From assembly GCA_002049455.2 (NCBI GenBank), contig KV919118.1, forward strand, positions 1 to 64,000: 64,000 bases of DNA, read 5' to 3'. A program made the position numbers and the translations under genes. Every line of letters starts with the position of its first letter. The first letter of the stretch is position 1. The notes under the pieces are model-generated. The model did no database searches. It was not told where the DNA came from and saw only the letters and a program-made list of their open reading frames with translations. The stretch comes from Porphyra umbilicalis (lineage: Eukaryota > Rhodophyta > Bangiophyceae > Bangiales > Bangiaceae). Shown in pieces: positions 53,655 to 63,719 of this stretch.

Positions 53655-54368
53655 TTCCCTGGTCTTTAGGACAGGGTGCTCTCAAAGTGTAGTGATGCAC
53701 ACATATACTTAGATCAAGGGACTTGCTCTCCGTTTCAGAGGTGACAGTCTGCATTCGTGTCCTCAGGGATCTGAGGGCGCGTCAGTGCTGGAAGGGTCGC
53801 GATGACGCTAAAAGCGAATGGAGTTACATGGCTGAGATGGACTGTCCTGCCACAAAGGTCACAGGGCCCGGACGACGCTTACCCCCCTGCCCCCCCCACC
53901 GCCCCGAACTGCGCGCGGCGACCGCGAGCCGTGACTTCCGGGGTTCGACGCGGCCGCGATGACGCGCGGGTCATCGTGCCTGCGCGCCTGCTTCTGTTGC
54001 GGCGGCGCGTCGGCGATTACTGACGTCATCTAGCGGCGCGGTTAGGGGCGACCCGTCGCGCGGCGGTCAATCCCACCCGCCCGCCCGTGCGCCGTGTCGG
54101 CCGCCCCGCTCGCCGTGCGCAGGTGCGCCGTGCGGCGGAGTGATAGCCCCGCCCGTGGGCATCGCGCGACGCTGGCGGGCCGCCGCTGCTGCGGTGGTGG
54201 AAGCGGCACCCCTTTCCCCGCCCGACGCCCCCCCCACCACGGCAACGTGGCTGTACGTGCCCCCGCGCACGCTCGCGGCCATGGAGCCGGCCGGCGTGCC
54301 CGGTATCGATGCGTCGCCGAGCGCGCTACCGCATTGAAGGCCAGGGTATTGCACGCACGTGCCTGGAA
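53655..54368 (+). mobile_element. Dispersed repeat family, copy E
   Basis: 714 bp with TTCCCTGGTCTTTAGGACAG at the left and CGCACGTGCCTGGAA at the right. The copy ends 153 bp before the hAT element. Confidence 0.85.
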
Positions 54369-54513
54369 TGGGGACTGCCGCCAGCAGTTGAGCCCGCACC
54401 CCCGACAATGAAATTGGTGGTTGGGGGAAATGGGGCGCCGACGCAGTACTGTACGCCCGGCGGGGGGATCCTCCCGGGTAGGTTTGTGCACGTGTAGGAT
54501 CTCAGGAGAAACG

Positions 54514-54521
54514 GACCCACG
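54514..54521 (+). repeat. Left 8-bp target-site duplication of the hAT element
   Basis: GACCCACG directly precedes the left TIR and is repeated exactly at 55408-55415 after the right TIR. Confidence 0.9.
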
Positions 54522-55407
54522 TAGGGTTGTGCAACACGCCCAAGGCGTGTTCACGGACACGCCCAGGGCGTGTTTTATCGCGTGTTTAGGGCGTGTCACG
54601 CCAGCACGCCTGCCCTAACATAGGGCGTGTTTTAGGCGTGTTTAATTACAGGTTCATGTGCACTTATTAGGTTGGTTGCAGTGAGGTGGTCGTGTAAGGA
54701 TTGCAACCGACTCGACCCCCACCGATTGACCGACATGACCAAGGTGGTGCTGCGAATGCGAGCTGCGCTGGCCAAAGAGGCGGCGCCGCGCCAGACGGTG
54801 TCACCGGGGTCCCGCATGGGCGATTTTGGTCAAGATGCCGGCGGAATGGTGGACCCCATGATGACTACGAGGACGAGTGGAGCCCCCCCCCGCTGCCGAC
54901 AACGAGAACGACGCTGACGCGGGTGCGGTCGCAGGCCTGGCATCCGACGCCAGAAGCATACCGCAAGAGTTAAACGAGGTGTCCCAGGCATGCCGCGAGC
55001 GGGGAGAGGCGACAGCGAACGACAGGTTCGTCGGAAGTCAACGGCGCCAGCCAGCCGCCTCGCCTCCGAGAGTCTGATCTTGTGAGCATTTGCGAGGCTT
55101 CCGTGGCGCGGAGCGTCGGCACGGAGGGTGTCGCTGCTGCGGTGGGTGGGGCGTCGAGCGCGGCAGGCAGCGGCCGCGGTCCTCGTCAGACCAACGTGCT
55201 GCTCAAGGATGTGTTTGACACGACGTGGTAAGATTGTGTATCGTATGGAGCGGTTTAGGCAGAGCATTGGTAGGTGCTACTTGGAGTTTTTATGGGTGTT
55301 ACTTTAGGGCGTGTCGGGCGTGTTCAGTGAATAAGGGCGTGTTTAGGGCGTGTCTTAACGTGTCACGACCGCACGCCCTTCAAAAAGGGGCGTGTTGCAC
55401 AACCCTA
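54522..55407. mobile_element. Complete non-autonomous hAT element
   Basis: 886 bp with perfect 20-bp terminal inverted repeats, TAGGGTTGTGCAACACGCCC at 54522-54541 and its complement at 55388-55407, flanked by the 8-bp direct duplication GACCCACG. An 8-bp duplication and TA[G]GG ends are diagnostic of the hAT superfamily. Subterminal regions are dense in GGCGTGTT/AACACGCC words, the usual transposase-binding type of repeat. No transposase is encoded; the GC-rich centre (54,680-55,220) looks like captured host sequence. Confidence 0.93.
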
Positions 55408-55415
55408 GACCCACG
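55408..55415 (+). repeat. Right 8-bp target-site duplication of the hAT element
   Basis: GACCCACG, identical to 54514-54521. Confidence 0.9.
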
Positions 55416-55730
55416 TTATATTCTAGAGATTAAACCTCTAGAATCGATCGTGGGGGCCGTTTCCAACGCCTGAGAGGGGGTAGAGTTGCAAACGATTTAG
55501 ATCCAAATCCCCCTCCTGACGCCATTGCGATGGGGCCACTTTCCGCGCCTTGTGCTGCTCATGTTCAACTTATCACCCCATTTGAAGCCATTGTAGCCTC
55601 CTCATTGCTCGGGGGGACCTCGCATTCACGCGATAAAACGGTCACACATGCCATGTGGCGGGGTGGGGGGCAGCGAACGGCGGCGCCTATACTGGGTGCC
55701 GGCTGCCGGTCTACCGCTGCCGGCATGCCC

Positions 55731-56923
55731 ATGAGCGACCGCGCCGCTGGCGCCGCCCCGCCGGCAGCCCACGCGGCCGTCTTGGTGGCCGCGGCTGCGC
55801 GCGCCGCGGCCGAAGGGCACGGGGACGTGGCGCCGTCGGCGGCCGTATCGACAGCCAAGCGGGCGGGGAGCGCGTCCGCCGCCGCCGCCGCCACCACCGC
55901 CACCGCCGGCTGCCAAGCCGCTTCACGCGGGGCGGTGCAGGGGGGGGCCGCCCCGTCGGTCGCGGCGGGGGGGAGAGATGTAGCGTCGGCACCCCCCCCG
56001 CCATATCCCACACGGCCTACCCCAAAAGCGCGGCGGCGGCGCAGACGTCATCGGCGGGCGGCTTGAAGCGGTCGGCGGCGACGGCGGCGGGGGCGCCCCC
56101 AGACCGGCGATCCACGTCGGTGCGCCTGCCGGTCGCGGACGGGCGGACCGTCTCGGGGCGCCTGCCGGCGGCGGAAGGTCAGACCGTCTCGGGGTGCCTC
56201 AGCCGGGTCATTGGCGGCGGCGGCGGGGGGCGGGGGGAGGGCGGCATCGCCTTGCGACGAGGGGCAACGTCGCTCGGGCGCGCGGCGAGCCGCGTCTTGG
56301 ACAAGAGCGCCGGGGGCGGCGCCAACAAGGGCGCCGCCGCTGGAAAGGGGGGAAAGTCGCCGCCGCCGCCCGCGACGGGCCCGCCGGCCGCCGCTGCCGC
56401 CGCCGCCGCCACCGCCGCCGCTGCCGCCACCACCGCCGCCGCCACCGCCAGCGCGTCGGCGTCGGCCGACGCGGCGCTGCCGACGCAGCGGTCGCCAATG
56501 ACCAAGGTCGCGGCGGCGGCGCCCCTGGCGGTGGCCAGCGCCTCCCCGCTGCCCGGGCGGGCGGAGCGGACGCCGCCCGCCCCCCGCGCGCTGCGGCCCC
56601 CCCCGCGCACGTCTGGGGAGCGCGCGCGGTCGGCGTTGCGGCAGCTGCTGCCGCCCGGGACGGACAAGCCCGGAAATGGCCGCCGCCGCACGTGGTCCAT
56701 GTCGCTGCCGCTCGGGCGCCTCAGCGGCTCTGCGGGCGCGGGCGACCGGGAGCGGGATCGGGGGCGCGGGCGGGAGCGGCAGCGGGACCGCGGCGGGGGC
56801 GGTGCCGACGCCAAGGCCGCGCCCGCCGAGCGCGGCGGCTGGCGCGCGTTGCGCGAGTCGAGCCGCTCCGCGGCGGCCGACGGTGCAAAACAGCATGTTG
56901 GTGGGAGTTTCAGTCCATTCTGA
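55731..56923 (+). CDS. Ala-rich hypothetical protein with basic tail, one frameshift
   Basis: From ATG 55731 (MSDRAAGAAPPAAHAAVLVA) the frame is Ala/Ser-rich until a C8 tract at 55,992-55,999, after which the coding-like text continues in another frame (SAGGLKRSAATAAGAPPDRR onward) to the stop at 56,923. The second half has DGRTVSGRLPAAEGQTVSG duplicates, a long alanine/threonine run encoded by GCC repeats, RTSGERARSALRQLLPPGTD, RRRTWSMSLPLGRLSGS and a basic DRERDRGRGRERQRDRGG segment. No domain is recognised; it may be an intrinsically disordered nuclear or RNA-binding protein. The composition also allows a chance frame, so the call is tentative. Confidence 0.4.
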
Positions 56924-58617
56924 CTGTATAGGCGTGATCAGGGACGTCACTTTACCCAGAGGAAATGATGAAGTCAAGGGCCGCACGACTTTTGTTTTTG
57001 ACACCCTACTGTCCCAAGACGTGTTGCCCTTGCCCACTCGGCATGTCCATGGCATCCTCCGCGTTTTAGCAGACGTCCGACCCAAAAAGAACACCACGTC
57101 ACAATCAACCGAAGAGCTCAAGTAGGATGGAGAACAATCCCTGGTCACGTCGGTGTGCTCAGAATAGTACCACACAGGCTCCTTCATGCTCATAGGACAC
57201 CCTACTTGCTGCCCTTCACGCGTGCCCCGCGACCGATGTGAGCTTGAAGCGAAGTTGGTCTGAGTGAATCTTGTAGAATACTCTAATCAGGTCCAGTGGT
57301 CAAAAGTTTTCTATTCAACGTCGAGACGATGTGCAGCCTGAGTACAGCACGACACAACCTTAGCTCCTTGCATGCAACTACCATTGAGAGGCCTCAGAAC
57401 GCTTGACGCCTGACCGACACGGCTCCCAAGGCAGTGACCATTCCACGAGACTTCAGAAACATAGGTCCAGTGAAGGCTGTCATCTGGACAGTATCTGATT
57501 GTCTGTTGATGGTCGCTTTTTGGCCGATTTGCTGCAACCTCTGGCGCAGGATCTTCCCATGGGCCCCGTCAATCCGAGACGTGGGTCACTGCCCGCACGC
57601 CGCCATGGTCTCACAGCTCCCCCCTCCCGATCCTCGTATACGAGCAAGTGATAGCTCATACGTTCACACAATGGGGGAAGGACCTAGGTGGGGTACACTC
57701 GTGAGTGGAAGTGGCATGAGGTCACCGTTGTAGTGCCCGCCGTTGCGGCGGTAGCCAGCCATGGGGGATGTATTTGGCCACCTGCTATGGAATGCTCCGG
57801 TGGACCGGACCACCGCTGTGCGCGTGCCAGCGAGAATAAACTAGGAGCTCATTGCTGGACTGTCCCGAATTATAAGTTAAAGCAGTGCCAACACTGGCCA
57901 GTCCAATGGATCACGTGCGTTTTTCTGACACTGCCCCATCTTGTGGATACCGAATGTGCCTTCTGTTTCTGCCTATCGCGATTCCCATTGCTTTTTGTTG
58001 GAAACAGCACTGCGGCCGGTCTCCCATACTGTACTCTGTTCTTTCTGACCAGCTGGAAACAATACGGGAATTCTTTCTTCGCGCGTCTCTTCTTGTCCAG
58101 CAGGACCTCCTTGGAAGATGACACGTCAGCAGCGGCCGGGTGGGCGGTCAGGCAGGAAAACACACAAAACGAGAAACACTTGTAGTGGCGACGGGCTGTC
58201 AGTGGGGAGAGGGGCAGGGACGGCCGCGGTAGCCGAGGAGTGGGATGCAGCACTGACACAGCACTGGTAGGGCGATTGTATCGGCCACGTCAGCTCCTCT
58301 GCACGTGTCAGGCCAGTGTGCGTCGAAATTGACGACCCGCCCACAATGCCAATTTGCGCCCCCGAGCCCCCCTAGCACGCCGCTCAGCTCCTCCCGACCC
58401 CAAACCCCCCCCAAACCCCCCCCACCCGGCCTCCAACTCCCCCCCCAACCCCCCCCCCAGCACCCCCCCCAGTACCTCCCTAATCCCTCGAATCCCCCCC
58501 CCCCCCCCAACACCCCCCCAGGAAGCCCCCGCGATCTCTTGTAGTCCCACTCACGATCTCTTGTAGCCCACGTGTCATCGTGGGTCGCTTTTTCGAGATA
58601 CGACCCCGTTGTGCATC
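56924..58617. other. Spacer with poly-C tracts
   Basis: A minus-strand frame at 57,193-56,890 (text such as SSVDCDVVFFLGRTSAKTRR) could be coding but has no known domain. 58,360-58,530 is a chain of C8-C12 tracts. CGATCTCTTGTAG[T/C]CC occurs twice near 58,530-58,570. Confidence 0.3.
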
Positions 58618-59171
58618 AGAGCATCTCCACCAATGGAGCCAACCGTCCAACCCAACGGCCACGTGTGCACAACGTGTGGTGCTGTCACTGGCTCTCCAAA
58701 CGCAGAGCCAAAACTAAGCAGATCACGTCTCAAACTTGGGCTCGTCTCGACGTCTGTGGCGGTGGGCCTCTTTTGTGGCACGCCAGTATTCCCACAGATG
58801 CACTACAGAGAATCTCAATGACTGCCAGATCGTCTCGCAACTGTCTGCAAGCCACGGGTCACGCTTTCCATTGGCTTTCGTGGTTCGAACAGGGAACCAG
58901 GGGTTGGCCAAACGACTCGGGGCGTCTCCAAACAGGCCTGTTTGGAGTGGCGCTGCCGTTCAAGCTCCAAAAGAAGGGCGATCCCGCGAGGCCACCACGA
59001 GATGCACTAAGGTATTGGAAAATGTGAACCGGTCTATTTTTGGGCCGTCACAGCCCCGTCACACCCTAGTTTTCGAGCGGATCCCAGCCACCAGTGCTCC
59101 AACCGTCCAAACGGCCAAACGGTGCCACGTTTGGCTCTTTGGACGGTTGGAGCCATTGGTGGAGACGCTCT
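58618..59171. mobile_element. MITE-like element with 33-bp terminal inverted repeats
   Basis: AGAGCATCTCCACCAATGG at 58618 onward and the complementary end at 59139-59171 match at 30 of 33 positions (through CCAACCGTCCAA). The element is about 554 bp and non-coding. Near its right end a second hairpin repeats CCAACCGTCCAAA/TTTGGACGGTTGG. No clear target duplication was found. The superfamily is not certain. Confidence 0.7.
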
Positions 59172-60064
59172 CACGCCCCTTTTTGGGTGGCGGGGTGGGC
59201 GATGCACGCCTAATCACGCCCTTCTGCACGCCCCCAACATTGGCGCGCCCCTTTTCACGCCCTTAATGTAGCCCCCATGTTTTGACTCATACTTGATAGG
59301 CGATTCAAAGTACCCAATATTCTTGCAATTTGGATGCTTCAAAGGACCTCAAAAATGCCAGAAAACACACGATACACTCTCTTGGCCTCTGCCACTCTGC
59401 GTCAAAGATGCATTGCAGCACCACGGGACGACGGCTCGCCTGGCCTTCACCGGCTGCCCCACCGCCCGCAGTCCCACCCATTTCACCGCGCACAAAGACA
59501 GACCAGATGGTCATCAAATCATTCTCGGTCATGACCGCGGGGGCGTCCTCGTCGCCGGGACGACCAACGTCCTGTCCAGGGACGCCGGCGCCAGCCGTGG
59601 CGCATCGGGCGACCTCCTCGTTCAGGAGCCGCGTAGCTCGACGCCGGCGCCCCCTCTACCACTGTCGTCGGCCTGGTCGTGGCTGGCGCGCGATGCGTCG
59701 CATTAAATGTCCTCATTGGCGCCCGTGTCGAGGAGCCCCTCTGCGTCCTCCCTGGCTGATGACAGCAGGTGGCCGTTGCTGTGCCCATCCCGCACAGATG
59801 GCGCCCGCGCATCATGGCGTTGAGCAACTTGTGTGTGGGCACACGACGGAAAACTTGTCCCCACACCTCATAGCGTCGAGCGCCTCGTTCTTGGACGCTC
59901 GACGGAGCAGTAAGACACCGCGCCCTGAAAAAGTAACGAAGGTGGCACGGAACTGCACCGAAAAATATTCGGTGGACTGGCGCACCAAGAGCGCATTTGA
60001 AACTATGTACTTTTTTTTCAAGCACGCCCCAATCACGCCCCTAAAATTCTGGGCGTGCAGCGTA
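59172..60064. other. CACGCCC-rich DNA and unassigned sequence
   Basis: 59,172-59,270 is dense in CACGCCC words like the hAT subterminal repeats. Beyond that, frames on both strands lack domains. A short run (KVARNCTEKYSVDWRTKSAF at about 59,930-59,990) looks coding but is isolated. Confidence 0.3.
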
Positions 60065-61322
60065 GTGCACCTCGTTGCTGGATCCACCACGAGCTCGGTT
60101 CTGGCTCAAATTGCTCGAAAACGCTCGTTGAAAACGGGCTCCTGCTCGCACGCTGGGAGTGTTTGCTCGTATCCCGTCCAAAAAACTCGTTGTGGCGTGC
60201 TGGCGACGAGATTAGGGCGTGATTAAGAGCTCTATGAAGTCCGCTCAAGTTCTTACAAGTGCGACTTGATACACTAAACGGGTGCGGCGCTCAGTACCGG
60301 ATCTGTGCCGAGTAGGTCAAGAAATACGTAGAAGGACACCATCGTGCAGCCCACGAGCAGAGGAAGGTTGCGCCCACTCCGGGGCGGTGGGTGGGAAGAG
60401 AGCAAGCAGTTTTCGCAGCCTGACGCCTCTCTCCCGGCGTTACCCGCTCTGGCCGCCGCCCCAGCCGACACCCTCTCGCGGCCACCTGCCCCTGCGGGAG
60501 CAAGCAAGCAACCCTCTCTCGTACCAATAGAAGAAATAGGACGTCGCCTCTCAGGCGAGGGTACAGTCCTGGCTCACTCCTTTTCTGCACTGCCCAACCC
60601 CCCCCCCCCCCGCAAGCACCCGTCTCTCGGACCAAGATAAGAAATAGGACGTGACCTCGGGGGGCGCCGGAACCCGCTTTCTCCGCACGGGATGCACAGT
60701 TCTTTGGCAATTGTCACAGAACTTGGTGGGAAGTGAGTTCACAATACCGAGACCATTCCCTTTCGCCGTTCACGGAGGGACAGTTGCCGCTCCGGTGGCT
60801 GGCAATAAATACCGTCAAGTCGCAGAGAAGGGGGAGCTAAGTGTGAGAGCCCGGTACTCGTGCAGCACCTCGACACCCGTGCTCGACTTAATACACGCGA
60901 CTCGACAAGGGTGTCCTAATGCAAGCGTGCAGAAATCGCAGAAACACCTCGTTGAGAGAACGGGAGAGCTCGCACGCGCTTGTTGAGCATCTGCGTACGT
61001 TTGCATATGGGCATTCACACTGTGGCCCTGTACACCATAGGAGGCGCTTCCAGAGACGCTTCTGATGCATCAAAAAAGTCGGTGTAAAATGCTCGACTGC
61101 AAAAGTATGCAAGTGAAAACATGGTTTGCACGAAAAAAACGCTCCACAGAGGCGTTTACGAGGGGTCGTGCAAGTTCTGAACGAGCAATTTGAGCCAGAA
61201 CCGGGCTCGTGGTGGATCCAGCAACGAGATGCACTGCGCAGGGCGTGGCACGCCCAACACACGTGAAATGGCACGCCCCAGGCGTGCAATTTAGCACGCC
61301 CCGGGCGTGTTGCACAACCCTA
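60065..61322. mobile_element. hAT-family remnant with 53-bp inverted subterminal repeat
   Basis: 60065-60117 and 61182-61234 are inverted copies matching at 51 of 53 positions. To the right, CACGCCCC-rich DNA ends in GGCGTGTTGCACAACCCTA at 61322, identical to the right TIR of the complete hAT element at 54.5-55.4 kb. The matching left TIR (expected near 59,980) is absent, so the left end is lost. Inside, 60506-60550 and 60614-60658 are direct repeats (AGAAATAGGACGT core). Confidence 0.65.
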
Positions 61323-62395
61323 CCCCCGGGACACAGCGTTTTGTTCCCGATTCCTTAAAACTGAGAACTGCCAGTTTCGATCACGCCCACCGACGGTTCG
61401 CAGAATTGTGGCACATTGATCATGCGATCAAATTATGCCCACTTTTTGTTGATCTTGGAGACAGAGCCCGCAGTGGAGTTCAGAAGTGCTCGAAGACCAT
61501 CTGCACCGATAGTCAGTGGGAATCATCCTCACACCAGCACCTGCAGATTCGGCAATTGTGCGGCGAAGTTGCTGCCCCATGCTCATGAAGGATCATTCCG
61601 ATTCGCCGGTTCTGATCGTTCTGCGTATCGTGCTGAGAACTGTCCTGATGTGGGCGTGAGATCATCCTGAGGATCGTGCTCAGGACTGTCCTGGCGTCGG
61701 AGTACAATCATGCTGGGGAACGTCGTCATAGATTGAGTGAACGAGTGCGCAAGATTGATATAGATTCCTGCCTGAAGGACTCGATCGTGGATGATAGCCT
61801 GGACTACTTCAAGTGATGTCGTGAGGAGGGTCTGCCGAAACCGATCAGAGAGCAAGAACTGCCCATGGGGCGTCGCTCGTGGGCCACGAATCGTGTGCAG
61901 AGGGAGCCGCAATGTGACTTGGTAGTCGTGCCACCGACACGCTGTTTTCCGGCGCAGAGGGGATGGGAACTGGGTAAACATGCGTCGGCTCGCACATCGA
62001 GAATACCGTGAAGTTCCGGACGCACCCAGTCCTGATTCATCAATGATTGGGTCTCCTCCACGCGCAGTAAATTCGTTCTCAGCTCAGTGGCAATCTCGTC
62101 CCCTATCGTCCTAACACTGTGACAGCATTACTGCTTGTCAGGCCTCGGCACGGGGCCCTCTTCCAGTCACGAGGGGGTTAGCCGATCCGGAAAACCGGTC
62201 GGACAGGATCCACTACAAATCCCGACCACTGTCAAACCCGTTCAGGGCAAATATGCCTAAGTTCCGCATATTTCGAGTCGTTCCGGTGGCGATCCACTTG
62301 TGATCACCCCGTGGCTCACCAACCATAACCGTGATCTCGAGACTTCCCTGGGACTAGTAACTCCCCGGGTGGGCCCCCAGTTAAGGGCCTAATTT
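61323..62395. other. Spacer with 46-bp tandem duplication
   Basis: 61628-61673 and 61674-61719 are two 46-bp units beginning TCGTGCT[G/C]AG. A minus-strand frame over 61,583-61,981 could be a gene fragment, with no domain seen. Just before the LTR the text GGGCCCCCAGTTAAGGGCCT is purine/pyrimidine-mixed and of unclear origin. Confidence 0.35.
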
Positions 62396-62926
62396 TGTGT
62401 CATCCCAACTTGGATTATTGACTTATATTACTTCGCGCCCCTGACCCCGGTGCGCCGCAAGGGTGTCACGTAGCACCCTTCCCCCGCCTCTACTCAAGGC
62501 GGTATTCGAAGCTTCGGCCGTCCTCCGCTGAGACTGGCCCCATGGGCCCGGAGGGGAGGGTTTTCCGAGGGTCCTTTGAGGGTATCTGAGGAGGGTTTTC
62601 CGAGGGTCCCTTGAGGGTGTTTGAGGAGGGTTTTCCGAGGGTCCTGTGCGGGTGTCTGAGGAGGGTTTTCTGAGGGTCCGAGGGGAACGGACGGGATAAG
62701 AGGGCGAGGCGTGAGTGTCGCCTCGAGGCCTTCGACGCGAGCAAGTAAACTTCCGGTCACACAACTCGTGTTAGTCGCTCGGGGCGCCTTCCCCCGGTCG
62801 ACGCCGTGCGTGTGTGCTCTTCGGGGTTTTCTTTCGGGGCGGGTATTCCCCGACAGGACTACCCGGCGACACGGTTTGGCTCGCCCTCCCCCCAACTGGG
62901 TGGGGTGGGCTGAGCGTGTTGTCACA
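62396..62926 (+). repeat. 5' LTR
   Basis: 531 bp, starting TGTGTCATCCCAACTTGG and ending GTTGTCACA, so the ends TGTG/CACA are inverted. An AT-rich box TTATATTA at about 62,423-62,430 could be a promoter element. The second copy of the LTR is outside the window, so the borders rest on the ends and on the primer site. Confidence 0.6.
62555..62685 (+). repeat. 35-bp tandem repeat inside the LTR
   Basis: Units at 62555-62589, 62590-62624, 62625-62659 and a partial unit from 62660 share GGAGGGTTTTCCGAGGGTCC. Tandem enhancer-like repeats in the U3 region of LTRs are common; a regulatory role here is inference. Confidence 0.8.
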
Positions 62927-62928
62927 TT

Positions 62929-62946
62929 TGGTGGAGCAGCAGGGGA
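62929..62946 (+). other. tRNA 3'-end primer binding site
   Basis: TGGTGGAGCAGCAGGGGAGG begins two bases after the LTR. Its complement ends in CTGCTCCACCA, that is, a plausible acceptor strand plus CCA. The tRNA identity is not determined. Confidence 0.6.
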
Positions 62947-63719
62947 GGAAGGCAACTCGACCTTCCTCGGGGTGGTGGCGGTGCGCCAACCCGCCTCGGG
63001 GGGAACCTAGTTGGTCCTCCTCCCCTTGGTGCCTAGCGCTGCGGGCGGTGCCCCGCAACGCCAGGTTTGGCTGAGTCCGGCTGGGTCGATGGCCGATGGG
63101 GGGGGGATGGAGACCCCCCTGGTGTCGAGGTGCCTGGTTCCGGGGCGGATGAGATTACCCCCCCCGGAGGCGGATCGTCGGTTGACGATCGCCACACCAG
63201 TGCAGGCACCACGGATGCGGGTGCCCGCGGGGCGCGGACTTTGTTCCAACCCTTGCCGCCGGGCCTCGATCCGACTGGGACTCGCCCCTCGGCAGGCGCC
63301 CCCTCGGGTAGTACTCACCCCGAGGCGGTCCTGTCGGGTGCTGGCACTCATTTCGGCGTAGGACAGCTGCCCGACGTTACCGCGTGGGGCGGTGGGTCTG
63401 TGCCACCACCGGCACGGGAACCTGCGTGTGGGAGCTCTAGTCGTGCTCCCCCAGGTTCACGGAGTGCCAAGGGTGCCCTGGCGCTTGAGCACGGCGCCGG
63501 GACCTACGGTATCGGTCCCCCGGCCCTCGGGCCCGGTGGGAGATCCCCTCTCGGTGCTTGGGAGGGGGGGCGCTGCCATGATCGGCACGGGAGCCTGCAG
63601 GCGGGAGCTCTAGTCGTGCTCCCCCAGGCTCACGGGGTGCCAGGAATGGCCAGGGTCTCGAGTGGCGAGACGCCGTGGCCGAGGTCGTTCGGTTTGAAGT
63701 TACCCGATCGCTAGTTACG
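62947..63719 (+). other. GC-rich leader of the retrotransposon
   Basis: Non-coding leader or minor upstream frames. Segments at about 63411-63475 and 63594-63658 are direct repeats (GGGAGCTCTAGTCGTGCTCC core). A plus-strand frame 63,067-63,714 is Gly/Pro-rich with no domain and I do not call it a gene. Confidence 0.45.

Noticed and set aside
56048-57193. 381-codon minus-strand frame
   Set aside because: Mostly the antisense of the Ala-rich plus-strand ORF; only its first 100 codons look possibly coding and have no known domain.
63067-63714. 215-codon frame in the retrotransposon leader
   Set aside because: Gly/Pro-rich, contains internal DNA repeats, and ends just before the better Gag start at 63720.
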